Part shown: positions 46,702 through 56,994 of the stretch, one piece after another
Position numbering within the stretch: the first letter of the stretch is position 1
Layout of the letters: each line of letters opens with the position of its first letter
Assembly (NCBI GenBank): GCA_003602415.1
Contig: QQSK01000003.1
Location: 93,704 to 157,703, forward strand
DNA: 64,000 nucleotides
Direction of reading: 5' to 3'
Source of the DNA: Candidatus Poseidoniales archaeon
GTDB lineage: Archaea > Thermoplasmatota > Poseidoniia > Poseidoniales > Poseidoniaceae
Translations under genes and position numbers: made by a program
The notes under the pieces: generated by a model
Databases searched by the model: none
What the model was told of the DNA's origin: nothing
The model's input: only the letters and a program-made list of their open reading frames with translations

Positions 46702-49692
46702 ATGGAGCGCAAGGCACTTAGTGCTGTTTTCTTGACATTAATCATGTTGTTATCAGGATGTTTAGGTTCGGATTCGCCGGATAATTCATCTGATGATGGC
46801 GAAAAAGTCGTTGAAGTAACCGCTTCCATGGAATTAAATGAACAAATTGCAGATGCAGCGGTTGGAGATATTGTTGTAATCGAAGGCTATGTTGATGTCC
46901 AGCCTTTTGGTACTATTGTTTCCTATGAATATGATTTGATAACACCTAGCGGTATACGTGATATAGATAGCACTTTTAGTCAATCTCCGCAAGATTTCCG
47001 TCTAATTCTCATGCCTGATGAGCCAGGCGATTGGGCGATTTCAGTACGAATGATTGTTGAAGGTCTAGATGATTCGCTAAAGGATCAAGCATCATTCACA
47101 ATCTTACCACCCGATGAAGGAGACACTCTTCTCTCGGTGGACCCAATAATCGAATTGGAGCAATCAATGCCTCTATCGATTACTGGCAAAGTGATACATG
47201 ATGATGTAAATTCATGCCAAATTACAGATGGATTGAGTACTCAATCTGCTGATGAAACTGGAGATTTTTCTATTGGTCAAGGTGTTGTTGAGGAATCATA
47301 TAACGTAACAATAACCGCAACATGCGGAGTATGGACGACCAGCGAAGATAGTCGAATTGTACGTGTGATTCTCCTTCAAGGAAATGACATGGATGGTGAT
47401 GGAATACCGGATGATTCAGATTCATGTCCTAATGGATATGGCGAAGATGAAGGCTGGAATCCAAATCAAGCTACTGACAAAGACGGTGACGGCTGCCATG
47501 ATTTTGAAGAAGACCTTGATGATGATAATGACATGATTCCTGATGTGGATGATGATTGTGCTTCAGAAATAGGATGGGTAAGCACTCCCGAAAATGATTA
47601 CGACCAGGATGGATGCTCAGACGTTTTAGAAGATGATGACGATAATGACGGAATCACAGATCCCTTCGACCTATGTCCCAAAGGAGAAATCGGTTGGGAA
47701 TCAAAACCATACACAGACTGGGACGGGGACGGATGTAGAGACCTTAGTGAAGACTTTGATGATGATAATGACATGGTCAATGACACCAACGATGATTGCT
47801 GGAGAGGCTATTCTAATTGGATAAGTAATTCAGAATTTGATTATGATGGTGATGGTTGCTACGACCTTACTGAGGATGAAGACGATGACGCAGATGGCGT
47901 AAATGATGTCAATGAAACAGGAATTGTACTTGATGAATGTCCACGAACACCTCTCAATGCACAAGATGTAGATGAGAGAGGATGTGATGCAACAGAAAGA
48001 GATACCGATAGCGATGGAGTCATGGATTCTGATGATGCATGCCCTGGTACTCCAATTGGTAATGTTGTCAATAATTTAGGATGTGCTGATTTAGATGGAG
48101 ATGGAATATTTTCTAATGTCGATAATTGCTCAGATACAGAAGCAAAATGGACACCAGATGCTGCAGGATGTGCAGTTTATCAGCTACCGGTAACATGGAA
48201 AGAAAATGGTCATGGCAATAGTCGGATGGATACTGTTGCCCACTTTTCTTTACCTACACTTGATGGTACATGGTCATTCAGAAATGAATGGAATGGAGAA
48301 GATGTATACATTTTCTTGTTCAAATATACCGACTCATCAGGCAATGGAAACAACGCTGATTGGTCTAAAAGCCCAGGCTCAATGATTAGGCAGCTACCAG
48401 ATAATGCACATTTGTTCTATGGTTCATTTGATAACTCATATCACAATGATGTTCAAGGAAGAAAAAACGCAGTGCTAAATGCTTTGAATCCTGATGAAGA
48501 ATTAAAGTGGGAAGACAGAATTCACTACATCGATCAAGATATGTCTTCAGCAAGCGGAGGACTTGGAGATTTAATCAATAATTGGAACTCGCTGTATTAT
48601 GGAATCGACAGATTCCAACGTGCCAGAGAAATTGGCTCAATATATGCTTGGACCACTCAGAGTAACGACATCACTCATTGGGCATATGAGGCAAGAATGT
48701 ACAATTATGAATTCCCAACAGAAGTTAGGGAAACAGACCCCAATGTTCACACTGTAACTATCGTCGATGAAACTTGGCACAATGGAGGTTGGAGTGGAGG
48801 TTATACTTCCACCTATGAGAATGTAAGCGTGAATCTGCCAAATAACATATCCACATATGATACACTCGAAGTATTCCATGAGCACGCTTGTGAGGATAGA
48901 AGAAACAGATATCAGAATCCTGATGGCAGTTATGGAGGATGCCACGAGTGGGATTATCTTGCCTACATGAAAATCTGTGACCGTGATAATTCTAGTAAAT
49001 GTGGCACTGAATTCATGCGTTGGATTACCACCTATGGTCGAGAAGGAAGATGGCTTACTGACATAAGTCCATATTTATTCATGCTAGAGGATAACGATGT
49101 TAGGAATTTCAAATACCAAGGTGCAAATAAAGGAACGATGACCATCAAACTATTGTTTTCAGACTGGGATGAAGGAGAGAGAAGTTTCGATGGTGAGCAA
49201 GTTTTCACTGGTGGTCAATTCAAAGGCCAATACAATAACGAGACACAGTACAAGAGACAACACAATTTCTCCGCACCATCTCAATATTACAGTGCAAAAA
49301 TTGTTGCTACGATTACAGGTCATGGATTTAATCAGGACCAAGCAAACTGTGCTGAATTCTGTGACCATGAACACCACTACTACCTCAACGGATTCCATGC
49401 ATATGAATGGCACCCAATCGTTGGAGATAGTCAAGGATGTGAGAAAGAAGTCGACCGTGGAGTTGTCGCTAACCAATTTGGATCATGGCCTTTCGGTAGA
49501 GCAGGATGGTGCGCAGGTCAAGACGTTAAGCAGTGGACATACGACATAACTGATTGGATAGATAATTCGACTCAGAACAATCTCAAATATCGAGGATTGT
49601 TTAACGGGCAAGAATATGTTCCTCAAGATACCAATGGTGGTAGTAGAGAGATACGAGCTAACATCTGGCTAGTGTGGTATGTTCAGAATTGA
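46702..49692 (+). CDS. PNGase F-like lipoprotein with thrombospondin type 3 repeats
   Basis: Lipobox 'LIMLLSGCLGS'; TSP3 DxDxDGxxD repeats; C-term 'TGHGFNQDQANCAEFCDHEHHYYLNG...DSQGCEKEVDRGVVANQFGSWPFGRAGWCAGQDVKQWTYDITDW' matches PNGase F C-terminal domain. Confidence 0.85.
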   Translation: MERKALSAVFLTLIMLLSGCLGSDSPDNSSDDGEKVVEVTASMELNEQIADAAVGDIVVIEGYVDVQPFGTIVSYEYDLITPSGIRDIDSTFSQSPQDFRLILMPDEPGDWAISVRMIVEGLDDSLKDQASFTILPPDEGDTLLSVDPIIELEQSMPLSITGKVIHDDVNSCQITDGLSTQSADETGDFSIGQGVVEESYNVTITATCGVWTTSEDSRIVRVILLQGNDMDGDGIPDDSDSCPNGYGEDEGWNPNQATDKDGDGCHDFEEDLDDDNDMIPDVDDDCASEIGWVSTPENDYDQDGCSDVLEDDDDNDGITDPFDLCPKGEIGWESKPYTDWDGDGCRDLSEDFDDDNDMVNDTNDDCWRGYSNWISNSEFDYDGDGCYDLTEDEDDDADGVNDVNETGIVLDECPRTPLNAQDVDERGCDATERDTDSDGVMDSDDACPGTPIGNVVNNLGCADLDGDGIFSNVDNCSDTEAKWTPDAAGCAVYQLPVTWKENGHGNSRMDTVAHFSLPTLDGTWSFRNEWNGEDVYIFLFKYTDSSGNGNNADWSKSPGSMIRQLPDNAHLFYGSFDNSYHNDVQGRKNAVLNALNPDEELKWEDRIHYIDQDMSSASGGLGDLINNWNSLYYGIDRFQRAREIGSIYAWTTQSNDITHWAYEARMYNYEFPTEVRETDPNVHTVTIVDETWHNGGWSGGYTSTYENVSVNLPNNISTYDTLEVFHEHACEDRRNRYQNPDGSYGGCHEWDYLAYMKICDRDNSSKCGTEFMRWITTYGREGRWLTDISPYLFMLEDNDVRNFKYQGANKGTMTIKLLFSDWDEGERSFDGEQVFTGGQFKGQYNNETQYKRQHNFSAPSQYYSAKIVATITGHGFNQDQANCAEFCDHEHHYYLNGFHAYEWHPIVGDSQGCEKEVDRGVVANQFGSWPFGRAGWCAGQDVKQWTYDITDWIDNSTQNNLKYRGLFNGQEYVPQDTNGGSREIRANIWLVWYVQN

Positions 49693-50858
49693 GTAGGCGG
49701 CGGTGCTGCCAATAATTCGAGCTTTGTTTCTGGATCGGGTGTATCCAACAACTCATAGCGAGAATTACGTCTTCGAGGTCTAAATCCTGCTCGAACAATT
49801 GCATCTTGCAGTTCATGTTCACTGGCAGACATTTTGTCTGTTCCTGAAGCCGAAACAACGTTCTCTTCCATCATGGTAGACCCTGCATCATCAGCACCGC
49901 CTAACAGTGCCATTTGGGCTATTGACAGGCCCATTGTCGGCCAAGATGCTTGAATGTGTTCAATGTTATCAAAAAACAATCGAGAAATTGCCACATGACG
50001 TAAGTATTCACTTGGCCCAGCACCTAATTCGAATTTGTTTCTACCTCGATTTCTCTTGCCGTAGGTATTGTTTTCGAGTTGTACTGGCCAAGCGATAAAG
50101 GATGTGAAACCTTTACCATATTTCGAAATGCTTTCATCCTGAAGTTCGCGAATTCTACGCATATGTTCAATTCGATGTTCTTCTGTTTCTCCAAAGCCAA
50201 ATACATTGGTGGCACTGGTAATCAATCCAAGAGATTGAGCCTCTGACATAACTCTGAGCCAGTTTGCTGGAGAACCTTTCTTTGGAGAAACGTCACTTCG
50301 TACTTCGTCCACCAACATTTCTGCTCCACCTCCGGGTAAGCCATGCATGCCTGCTTCCTTTAATTTCTCAAGAACTTGCAAGGTTGAGATTCCAGTAACA
50401 TCAGCAATTCCTTCTATCTCAATTGGAGAGAAACAATCCAAATCGATTGTAGGATGAAGTTCTCGCAGCGATTTGATCAAATCTGTGTAGAAATCTATGC
50501 CTAAATCGGGATTCACTCCTCCTTGCATAAGTATTCTAACACCATCGATTTGTTCGAGTTCTTTAACACGGTTACTAATCTCATTCAAGTCCTGAGTGTA
50601 CGTTTCATCGTGACCTGGAGGGCGATAGAAAGAGCAAAATTGACAATTTATTGTGCACACATTTGTGTAATTGATATTTCTATCAATTAGATATGTCACT
50701 TCTTCCTTTCCGTTCATCTCGATACGGCGTTGATTTGCAGATCGACGAAGAGAATGTAAAGGTGCTTTTTCGTAAAGCACAACTGCATCCTCAGGAGATA
50801 GTCTCTGACCACTCCTCATGTGAGAGTCAAGAATTACTTGCCAAGACATACCGTTCAC
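49683..50858 (-). CDS. mqnC: Cyclic dehypoxanthinyl futalosine synthase (radical SAM)
   Basis: YLIDRNINYTNVCTINCQFCSFYRPPGHDETY...ILMQGGVNPDLGIDFYTDLI...GLPGGGAEMLVDEVRSDVSPKKG...IQASWPTMGLSIAQMALLGGADDAGSTMMEENVV. Confidence 0.9.
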   Translation of the reverse strand: MNGMSWQVILDSHMRSGQRLSPEDAVVLYEKAPLHSLRRSANQRRIEMNGKEEVTYLIDRNINYTNVCTINCQFCSFYRPPGHDETYTQDLNEISNRVKELEQIDGVRILMQGGVNPDLGIDFYTDLIKSLRELHPTIDLDCFSPIEIEGIADVTGISTLQVLEKLKEAGMHGLPGGGAEMLVDEVRSDVSPKKGSPANWLRVMSEAQSLGLITSATNVFGFGETEEHRIEHMRRIRELQDESISKYGKGFTSFIAWPVQLENNTYGKRNRGRNKFELGAGPSEYLRHVAISRLFFDNIEHIQASWPTMGLSIAQMALLGGADDAGSTMMEENVVSASGTDKMSASEHELQDAIVRAGFRPRRRNSRYELLDTPDPETKLELLAAPPPTQF

Positions 50859-52262
50859 TCAAGCAGTTCCAACAATCGATTCGATATTAGCAATTGTTTT
50901 CGGGCAATCTCCAGAAAGAACATCTGGTCCATCTTTGGTCACTAGAACATCATCTTCGATACGAATACCAATGTTAGCATATCTCTCTGGGCAATCGACA
51001 TCTGGCCTCCATGCACCAAAATACAATCCTGGCTCTACTGTGATTACCATACCTTCCTCGAATAATCGAGGTTCATCATCTGGACGATAGATTCCAACGT
51101 CATGGACATCGATGCCTAGCCAATGTCCAGTATTGTGCATGTACCATTTCTTCAATTCACCATCAGGAGATAGTGCCTCTTCAAGAGATTGATCAATCAC
51201 TCCTAGATTGATTAATCCTTCAGCGAGAACGCGTCTTGCAGCGTTGTGAGGTGCATCATAGGTATTTCCTACACGGCACTCATCGATTGCAGCGAGTTGA
51301 GCATCGAGCACAATTTGATAAATTTCTGCTTGAGCCTCGCTAAATTTACCATTTACTGGCCAAGAGCGAGTAATGTCAGATGCGTATCCCTTGTATTCGC
51401 ATCCTGCGTCTATCAGGATTACTTCGCCATCATCACAAGAATCATCGTTCACAGTATAATGTAGAATTGTTGCATTTTCTCCACTACCTATGATGCATGG
51501 ATATGCTATTCCTGAGGTTTTACAATATTTGAACAGGCCTTCGATTATACCTTCTAATTGCCATTCGCCAACACCAGGTTTAGTGTTAGCCATTGCCTGA
51601 ATGTGAGCCTGTGCAGCTATCTTAGCGGAATGACGCATTAACTCTATTTCAGCATCTGATTTGCGAAGTCGAAGTTCATTAATCATTGCAGATGGGTCTA
51701 CAATGCTGACTGGACCCATACCAAACTTCTGACGCTCGCGTGAATTAGATTTCATTTCCTTTTCGACCAACTTATCAACGTCTGGGTCAACTCCCATCTT
51801 GACAAAAACACGTGATGATTCAACCAACATTTGGGAAAGATTGTCATAAAGCCAATCATGTGAAACTGCAGAATCTACTGGCCAATTTGCTTCAGCACCT
51901 TCAACTCCCGGTCTTCGGCCTTCCCAAATTTCCTTCAAGACATCTTTTGGTTGAACAAACAGTTTTGTTTTCCACTTACCATCTTCATTGAAAGCGCAAA
52001 ATACTGCATCTGGATCTTCCCAACCACATAGATATAGCATATCGCTGCTGGTGCGGTAAGGATAGTGAACATCATTAGAACGAGTTGATTCATGAGGTGC
52101 TGTCACTATCAACAAATCACCTGGTCGCAATTGAGAAAATAATCTCGACTGGCGTGAACGGTATTCTTCGCCGCTAATTCCAGCAGGCTCTTCGCCGACT
52201 GCTTCAAGAGATGCCTCCCACATGTTTATGCGGTGCAGGAACTGATTATTCAGTCCTTTCAT
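50859..52262 (-). CDS. pepP: Xaa-Pro aminopeptidase (aminopeptidase P)
   Basis: SRQSRLFSQLRPGDLLIVTAPHESTRSNDVHYPYRTSSDMLYLCGW...ILIDAGCEYKGYASDITRSWPVNGKF...HNTGHWLGIDVHDVG...VEPGLYF. Confidence 0.93.
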   Translation of the reverse strand: MKGLNNQFLHRINMWEASLEAVGEEPAGISGEEYRSRQSRLFSQLRPGDLLIVTAPHESTRSNDVHYPYRTSSDMLYLCGWEDPDAVFCAFNEDGKWKTKLFVQPKDVLKEIWEGRRPGVEGAEANWPVDSAVSHDWLYDNLSQMLVESSRVFVKMGVDPDVDKLVEKEMKSNSRERQKFGMGPVSIVDPSAMINELRLRKSDAEIELMRHSAKIAAQAHIQAMANTKPGVGEWQLEGIIEGLFKYCKTSGIAYPCIIGSGENATILHYTVNDDSCDDGEVILIDAGCEYKGYASDITRSWPVNGKFSEAQAEIYQIVLDAQLAAIDECRVGNTYDAPHNAARRVLAEGLINLGVIDQSLEEALSPDGELKKWYMHNTGHWLGIDVHDVGIYRPDDEPRLFEEGMVITVEPGLYFGAWRPDVDCPERYANIGIRIEDDVLVTKDGPDVLSGDCPKTIANIESIVGTA

Positions 52263-53793
52263 TACTAGTCATGGAATCATCCCATAAACCGTTTTCATCA
52301 GATGATTCGTTTGTGATGTCATTATCAAGTTTATTTCCTGAAGTTTCCCATTTAGGCATCGAAGACATTTCATTACCAGATTGGCTAATCCGCTTGTATA
52401 GTACAAAACCTAGAGCCAAAACACCAACTAATACTCCAATAACAGTATGGTTCAAACTACGGCTTTCATGATTTGATTTTGCACTCACGATTAGGTCCAT
52501 GCTGTGAGTATCAGTAGCACCATCATCATCTGTTACTACAATTCGTAACTCGTGAACTCCTTCTTCTAAGTCACTGACCTTGTAGGTAGGTATAATGGAT
52601 ACTAGTTTACCTTCAAGATACCATTCATAGCTAAGACTGTCCTCATCATTACCTGTTTCAAATGATGTAATGGTTAAATCCAAAGTTTCTCCTTCTTCTA
52701 ATTGCCATGAATTAGGACTATCAACATCAGATTCTGAAATACTCAGATTTATTTGTGGTACAACATTTTCAATGTTGATTGAAACCTCAGTGCTAGATAT
52801 TCTTCCAACTGAATCAATTACATCTAATTGCACTGTATAATTACCAGACAATGTTGGAACTAGATTCAAGACCATACCATTAATCTCTGTACTGGAAGCA
52901 ACCCTGTAGGTTCCATCTGGTTCAGTAATATACCAAATCGATTGCAGATTGTTACCCCAAACACCATCACTCGAACCACTACCATCAATGATCAAAGAAT
53001 CTCCTTCGTTTGCGGATTCTGCTGCAATAATATTGGCTTGAGGGTCGGTTTGGTCAACATAGACATTTACTTCAACATGAGGAGAAACTCGAAGGAATGT
53101 GTCCTGAAGAACATATGAAAACTTCCAAACACCATCATACAATCCCAATTCATTAGCATCAATAACAAAAGATACCATCTTGGAATGTGAGGCATAATCG
53201 ATATCTGCATCTATGCTCATTGAGCTAGAATTACCCTCACATGCCCCATTTGGTGCATGACACCATGACAAGATAATGATCGATTCATTTGTTGAGTTAT
53301 CTGAGAATATACTAGAAGCGGTCAGCAAAACCGGTTCATCAACAATTATTGAAGAATCATGCATTGGAGATAAAACTGGATTGTGAGGACCTTCACCAAT
53401 GAAGATTATCCTGTTTAGGAATTCTTTACCCATGCCATTTGATTGACTAATTTCAAGCCAACAAGTACATTCCAATCCCTGTGTATCAATCGTTATTGAC
53501 CAGTTCCACAAACTGTCCTCAACTGGAATTACTTCGCTAAAGTATTCACCTGTACGCAATACTTCCCAATCGGAATATGGATCTGTAATATCATACAAAA
53601 TCCAATTTGCTGTTTGAGGTGAAATCTTTGTAGTTCCATCTACAATTAATGTATCATTAACCCAAAGTCCATCAATCATAGGACTTGTCAATTTATCGCT
53701 GTTATAATTTGCAATATCATATGCGCTAGATGTTGGAAATGACATTAGCAATAATGAAGTCAAAACTAAGCATGACTTCCAAAATTGCTTCAT
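52246..53793 (-). CDS. Secreted/membrane protein with PKD-like repeats
   Basis: Signal peptide; 'NEGDSLIIDGSGSSDG...', 'GEDSLSYEWYLEGKL...LEEGVHELRIVVTDDDGATDTHSM' PKD-like; C-term TM. Confidence 0.75.
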   Translation of the reverse strand: MKQFWKSCLVLTSLLLMSFPTSSAYDIANYNSDKLTSPMIDGLWVNDTLIVDGTTKISPQTANWILYDITDPYSDWEVLRTGEYFSEVIPVEDSLWNWSITIDTQGLECTCWLEISQSNGMGKEFLNRIIFIGEGPHNPVLSPMHDSSIIVDEPVLLTASSIFSDNSTNESIIILSWCHAPNGACEGNSSSMSIDADIDYASHSKMVSFVIDANELGLYDGVWKFSYVLQDTFLRVSPHVEVNVYVDQTDPQANIIAAESANEGDSLIIDGSGSSDGVWGNNLQSIWYITEPDGTYRVASSTEINGMVLNLVPTLSGNYTVQLDVIDSVGRISSTEVSINIENVVPQINLSISESDVDSPNSWQLEEGETLDLTITSFETGNDEDSLSYEWYLEGKLVSIIPTYKVSDLEEGVHELRIVVTDDDGATDTHSMDLIVSAKSNHESRSLNHTVIGVLVGVLALGFVLYKRISQSGNEMSSMPKWETSGNKLDNDITNESSDENGLWDDSMTSNERTE

Positions 53794-53796
53794 CTA

Positions 53797-56700
53797 TCAC
53801 TCCTCAAATGCATTACACAACTGACCTTGCCCTGGGAAACTGTTGATGTCTCTAGGGTTGGTGTCCCACTTGTATTCACAGTAATTGATGTGGCCATCAC
53901 CATCGGTGTCAACCATTCTATCTGCGTTGTCATATGGGTCGAAATTGAAGTAATACTCCCAGCCAGTTGCCATTCCATCGTCATCGTGGTCTTGGTAGAA
54001 TACTTCAGGACCATCATCCCAATCATCGCCATCTGTATCGTTGGTGATTGGATTGGTACCGTTAACGAATTCTTCGAAACTGGTGTAATTCTCTAAATTG
54101 TCATAGAACATCTTTCCATCCGGACTATCAGGGTCAATGTGGCAATTACTAGATTGAGGGTCGTTGTATGAAGGACAGTATTTTGCAATCAAACCTGTAC
54201 GGTTGAGGCCATCATTATCTGGGTCTTCCATACCATCATCGATTCCATCTCCATCTGAATCCTTCAAAGACGGGTCCATTACTCCACGTGCTCCACTAGC
54301 ACTAAACGAAGCGTTGTCGACTAGTCCAATGATTAGAGCCTGCTCTGAGTACTTGACTTCCCAACCATCAGGTAGCATATCTCCATCTGTGTCATCATCG
54401 ACAGGGTTGGTATTCCATCTATCTGGAGCTTCTGCACCATTTGCTAGAGTATCATTGTCAATATCATAGGTATCATCTTTCAATGAACCCTCTGAAGGAT
54501 CTAACGCCCATCTTCCATTACAACTACAGAGAGAATTCATGGGCACTACGAAATTAGTCATATTCATTTCATGGATTTCATACATCTTTTCGAGAATGAA
54601 ACCGCCTAACCAGTTCTTCCACATGTAACCTCCAGCATCAAGGCCACATTCGATCATTGAGTCGCAACCTGGTGGCAGCCACATGTCAGTAGCAACCCAC
54701 AGGGAGTGAGACTTGGAATTATCTTCAATAGATTCGACCTGCATTTCCCAACCATCTAACATTCCATCACTATCTGTGTCATTGATTAGAGGATTCGTAG
54801 GATTCTGGAATGGTCTAGGAACGAATAGTACTTCGTATCCGTCAATTAGTCCGTCACCATCTGTGTCGGAATTATTTGCGTGTGTAAGGAAGTTATCCTG
54901 TCCAAGGATTACTTCTTCTCCATCCTCTAGTCCATCGTTGTCTGTATCATACATACAAGGGCTAGTAAAGTAATCTTCACCATACCATGAGAAACCATTC
55001 AATGCCTCTGCTTGGTCACCAAGACCATCACCATCAGTATCTGCATTTGATGCATTAGAACCAGTGTCGCAAACATCATTGAATTCTTTGTAATCTGATA
55101 ATCCATCTTCATCAGTATCCCAAAGACCTGGGTCAGAGGTTACGTGAGTGGTTTGAACACCACGATTGACAACAAGAATTTCCCAACCGATAACTTCGAT
55201 TCCATCTTTTAGCCCGTCGCCATCTGTGTCAGGATTTAGAGGGTCTGTCGAGCGACCGTCGATTATTCCATCGCCATCGGAATCCCTAGCATTGTATTCC
55301 ATTAGATTGGTAAACATCTCATCCAATTCTACAATTTCAACCCAAACATCTAGCCTGCTTTCAATTGTGTCTCCAACTTCTACGTTGATAGCATAGACAT
55401 ATCCTTCAACTGGAGCCACTAATGGAATCACTTGTTGGTTTCCACCAGATAATGTGATTCTTGCACGTGCAACTGTTTGGTTAGCACTTACCCAATCATC
55501 CAATTCAACATCTATTGCAACTACTAATGCTGCATTTTCTAGTGTTGCGAATGTAACTGAACCATCACCATCAGCATCATACCCATCTCTATCTGAATCA
55601 ATGTCCCCATTGGAACCGTCACGAGGGTCAAGGCCATTGGTTGCTTCCCAACCATCTGGCATACCATCTTCATCGGTGTCTGCATGCCATGGAGAGGTGA
55701 ATTTCTCTTCACCAAATGCGAATGAAACTTGGAATTCTTCAATGTTGTTCATCCCATCTTCATCCCAGTCTCCGTAGCCATCTGAGTTGTTAGCAGGATC
55801 TAGTAACTGTGATGCTGCAATTGAAGTTCCTGTAGCAGGATGCTCTGCAACATTTGAGAAACAGAATTCATATCCATCAGGCATACCATCGCCATCAGTA
55901 TCCCAATCAGATGGCCCGTTCATGAGTCCATCTCCGTCCATGTCTTGCTTGAACCAAGCAAGTCCGAACTCCATAGCATCGGATGCGAATGGTGCTGCTC
56001 TAGGAACAGGGTCCAGTAGGCTCAATCCGCAGTTTTGTCCTGTAGCCTTCATGACCATTATTGTAGAATTGGAAATTTCTTGAATATCATCAAGGAGGTC
56101 ACCATCGGAATCTGCCAAGGTAGGGTTTGTTCCATATTCTTCTTCTTCAAGGTTGAACAACATATCAGAATCGGAATCGAGAACTTGGTCGCATGAATGT
56201 TGGCCTGCAGCGTTAGCCAGGTCGTCCCAATCTGCAATTCCATTTTCTCCATTGAAGTGGTCCTCAAGTGTTTCTTCCATTGCATCATCTAATTCAACAC
56301 AATCCCAGTTTCCAGAAAGTGGGTCAAATAATGTGTAATTTCCAGCTGGATGGTTTACTTCCATCTTGTAGGTTACTTCCCACTTGTCGTTAAGTCCATC
56401 ACCATCAGTATCTGCGAGTCTAGGGTTTGTTCCTTCTAAAATCTCGACTGAATTGATTAGGCCATCTCTGTCCGGGTCTCCTTTTGGACCGTCATCAGGG
56501 TCTGGCCAGGAATCCTCTTCGTCTTGCTCTTCAGCGCCCTCGGAATTTGCTTCACTTGGGTCATTATCTTCATCATCGGATTCTCCATTATCCAAAGGAT
56601 TCAATCCATTTTCAACTTCCCAACCATCTGACATTCCGTCTCCATCCGTATCAGGATCGTCAGGGTCAGTACCGTACTGAGCCTCAATAGAATCTGCCAA

Positions 56701-56892
56701 TCCATCATCGTCACGGTCCTGTGATTGACCAGTGTTGGAACCATCTCCAATCAAATCATCCTCGACAGCAGGGTCGAAATCTCCTGCACCTTCACTAGTT
56801 TGAAAGAATCCAGTTGCTCCAACGAATAGTGACCCGAAAATCAAAGTCGAAACGATTGCTACGTAGGCCATTTGGTTGTGTGACACAGTCAT
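53797..56892 (-). CDS. Large surface protein of TSP3/EF-hand-like Ca-binding repeats with an inserted barrel-sandwich (lipoyl-like) domain
   Basis: Many 'DTDGDGLxDGxE' repeats; 'VIPLVAPVEGYVYAINVEVGDTIESRLDVWVEIVEL' insertion; N-term TM. Confidence 0.8.
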   Translation of the reverse strand: MTVSHNQMAYVAIVSTLIFGSLFVGATGFFQTSEGAGDFDPAVEDDLIGDGSNTGQSQDRDDDGLADSIEAQYGTDPDDPDTDGDGMSDGWEVENGLNPLDNGESDDEDNDPSEANSEGAEEQDEEDSWPDPDDGPKGDPDRDGLINSVEILEGTNPRLADTDGDGLNDKWEVTYKMEVNHPAGNYTLFDPLSGNWDCVELDDAMEETLEDHFNGENGIADWDDLANAAGQHSCDQVLDSDSDMLFNLEEEEYGTNPTLADSDGDLLDDIQEISNSTIMVMKATGQNCGLSLLDPVPRAAPFASDAMEFGLAWFKQDMDGDGLMNGPSDWDTDGDGMPDGYEFCFSNVAEHPATGTSIAASQLLDPANNSDGYGDWDEDGMNNIEEFQVSFAFGEEKFTSPWHADTDEDGMPDGWEATNGLDPRDGSNGDIDSDRDGYDADGDGSVTFATLENAALVVAIDVELDDWVSANQTVARARITLSGGNQQVIPLVAPVEGYVYAINVEVGDTIESRLDVWVEIVELDEMFTNLMEYNARDSDGDGIIDGRSTDPLNPDTDGDGLKDGIEVIGWEILVVNRGVQTTHVTSDPGLWDTDEDGLSDYKEFNDVCDTGSNASNADTDGDGLGDQAEALNGFSWYGEDYFTSPCMYDTDNDGLEDGEEVILGQDNFLTHANNSDTDGDGLIDGYEVLFVPRPFQNPTNPLINDTDSDGMLDGWEMQVESIEDNSKSHSLWVATDMWLPPGCDSMIECGLDAGGYMWKNWLGGFILEKMYEIHEMNMTNFVVPMNSLCSCNGRWALDPSEGSLKDDTYDIDNDTLANGAEAPDRWNTNPVDDDTDGDMLPDGWEVKYSEQALIIGLVDNASFSASGARGVMDPSLKDSDGDGIDDGMEDPDNDGLNRTGLIAKYCPSYNDPQSSNCHIDPDSPDGKMFYDNLENYTSFEEFVNGTNPITNDTDGDDWDDGPEVFYQDHDDDGMATGWEYYFNFDPYDNADRMVDTDGDGHINYCEYKWDTNPRDINSFPGQGQLCNAFEE

Positions 56893-56994
56893 GATAATAC
56901 GCTCCGCACGCTAATGCAGATAACTCCACTACAGTCTTACAAATAAACCTTCACGGTAAATGATTTGACTAAAATACTAATTTTTGGGCTGAAA

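Noticed and set aside
47390-48170. Tandem repeat DNA array or CRISPR-like repetition
   Set aside because: Repetition is at the protein level (DxDGD TSP3 repeats) with irregular DNA spacing; no regular repeat-spacer structure.
53797-56892. Many plus-strand Ser/Pro-rich ORFs (e.g. 54164-54469, 54713-54973, 55454-55777, 56384-56680) opposite the TSP3 protein
   Set aside because: They are mirror-frame artefacts of GAT/GGT/GAC repeat codons on the coding strand; low-complexity translations and no coherent domain.
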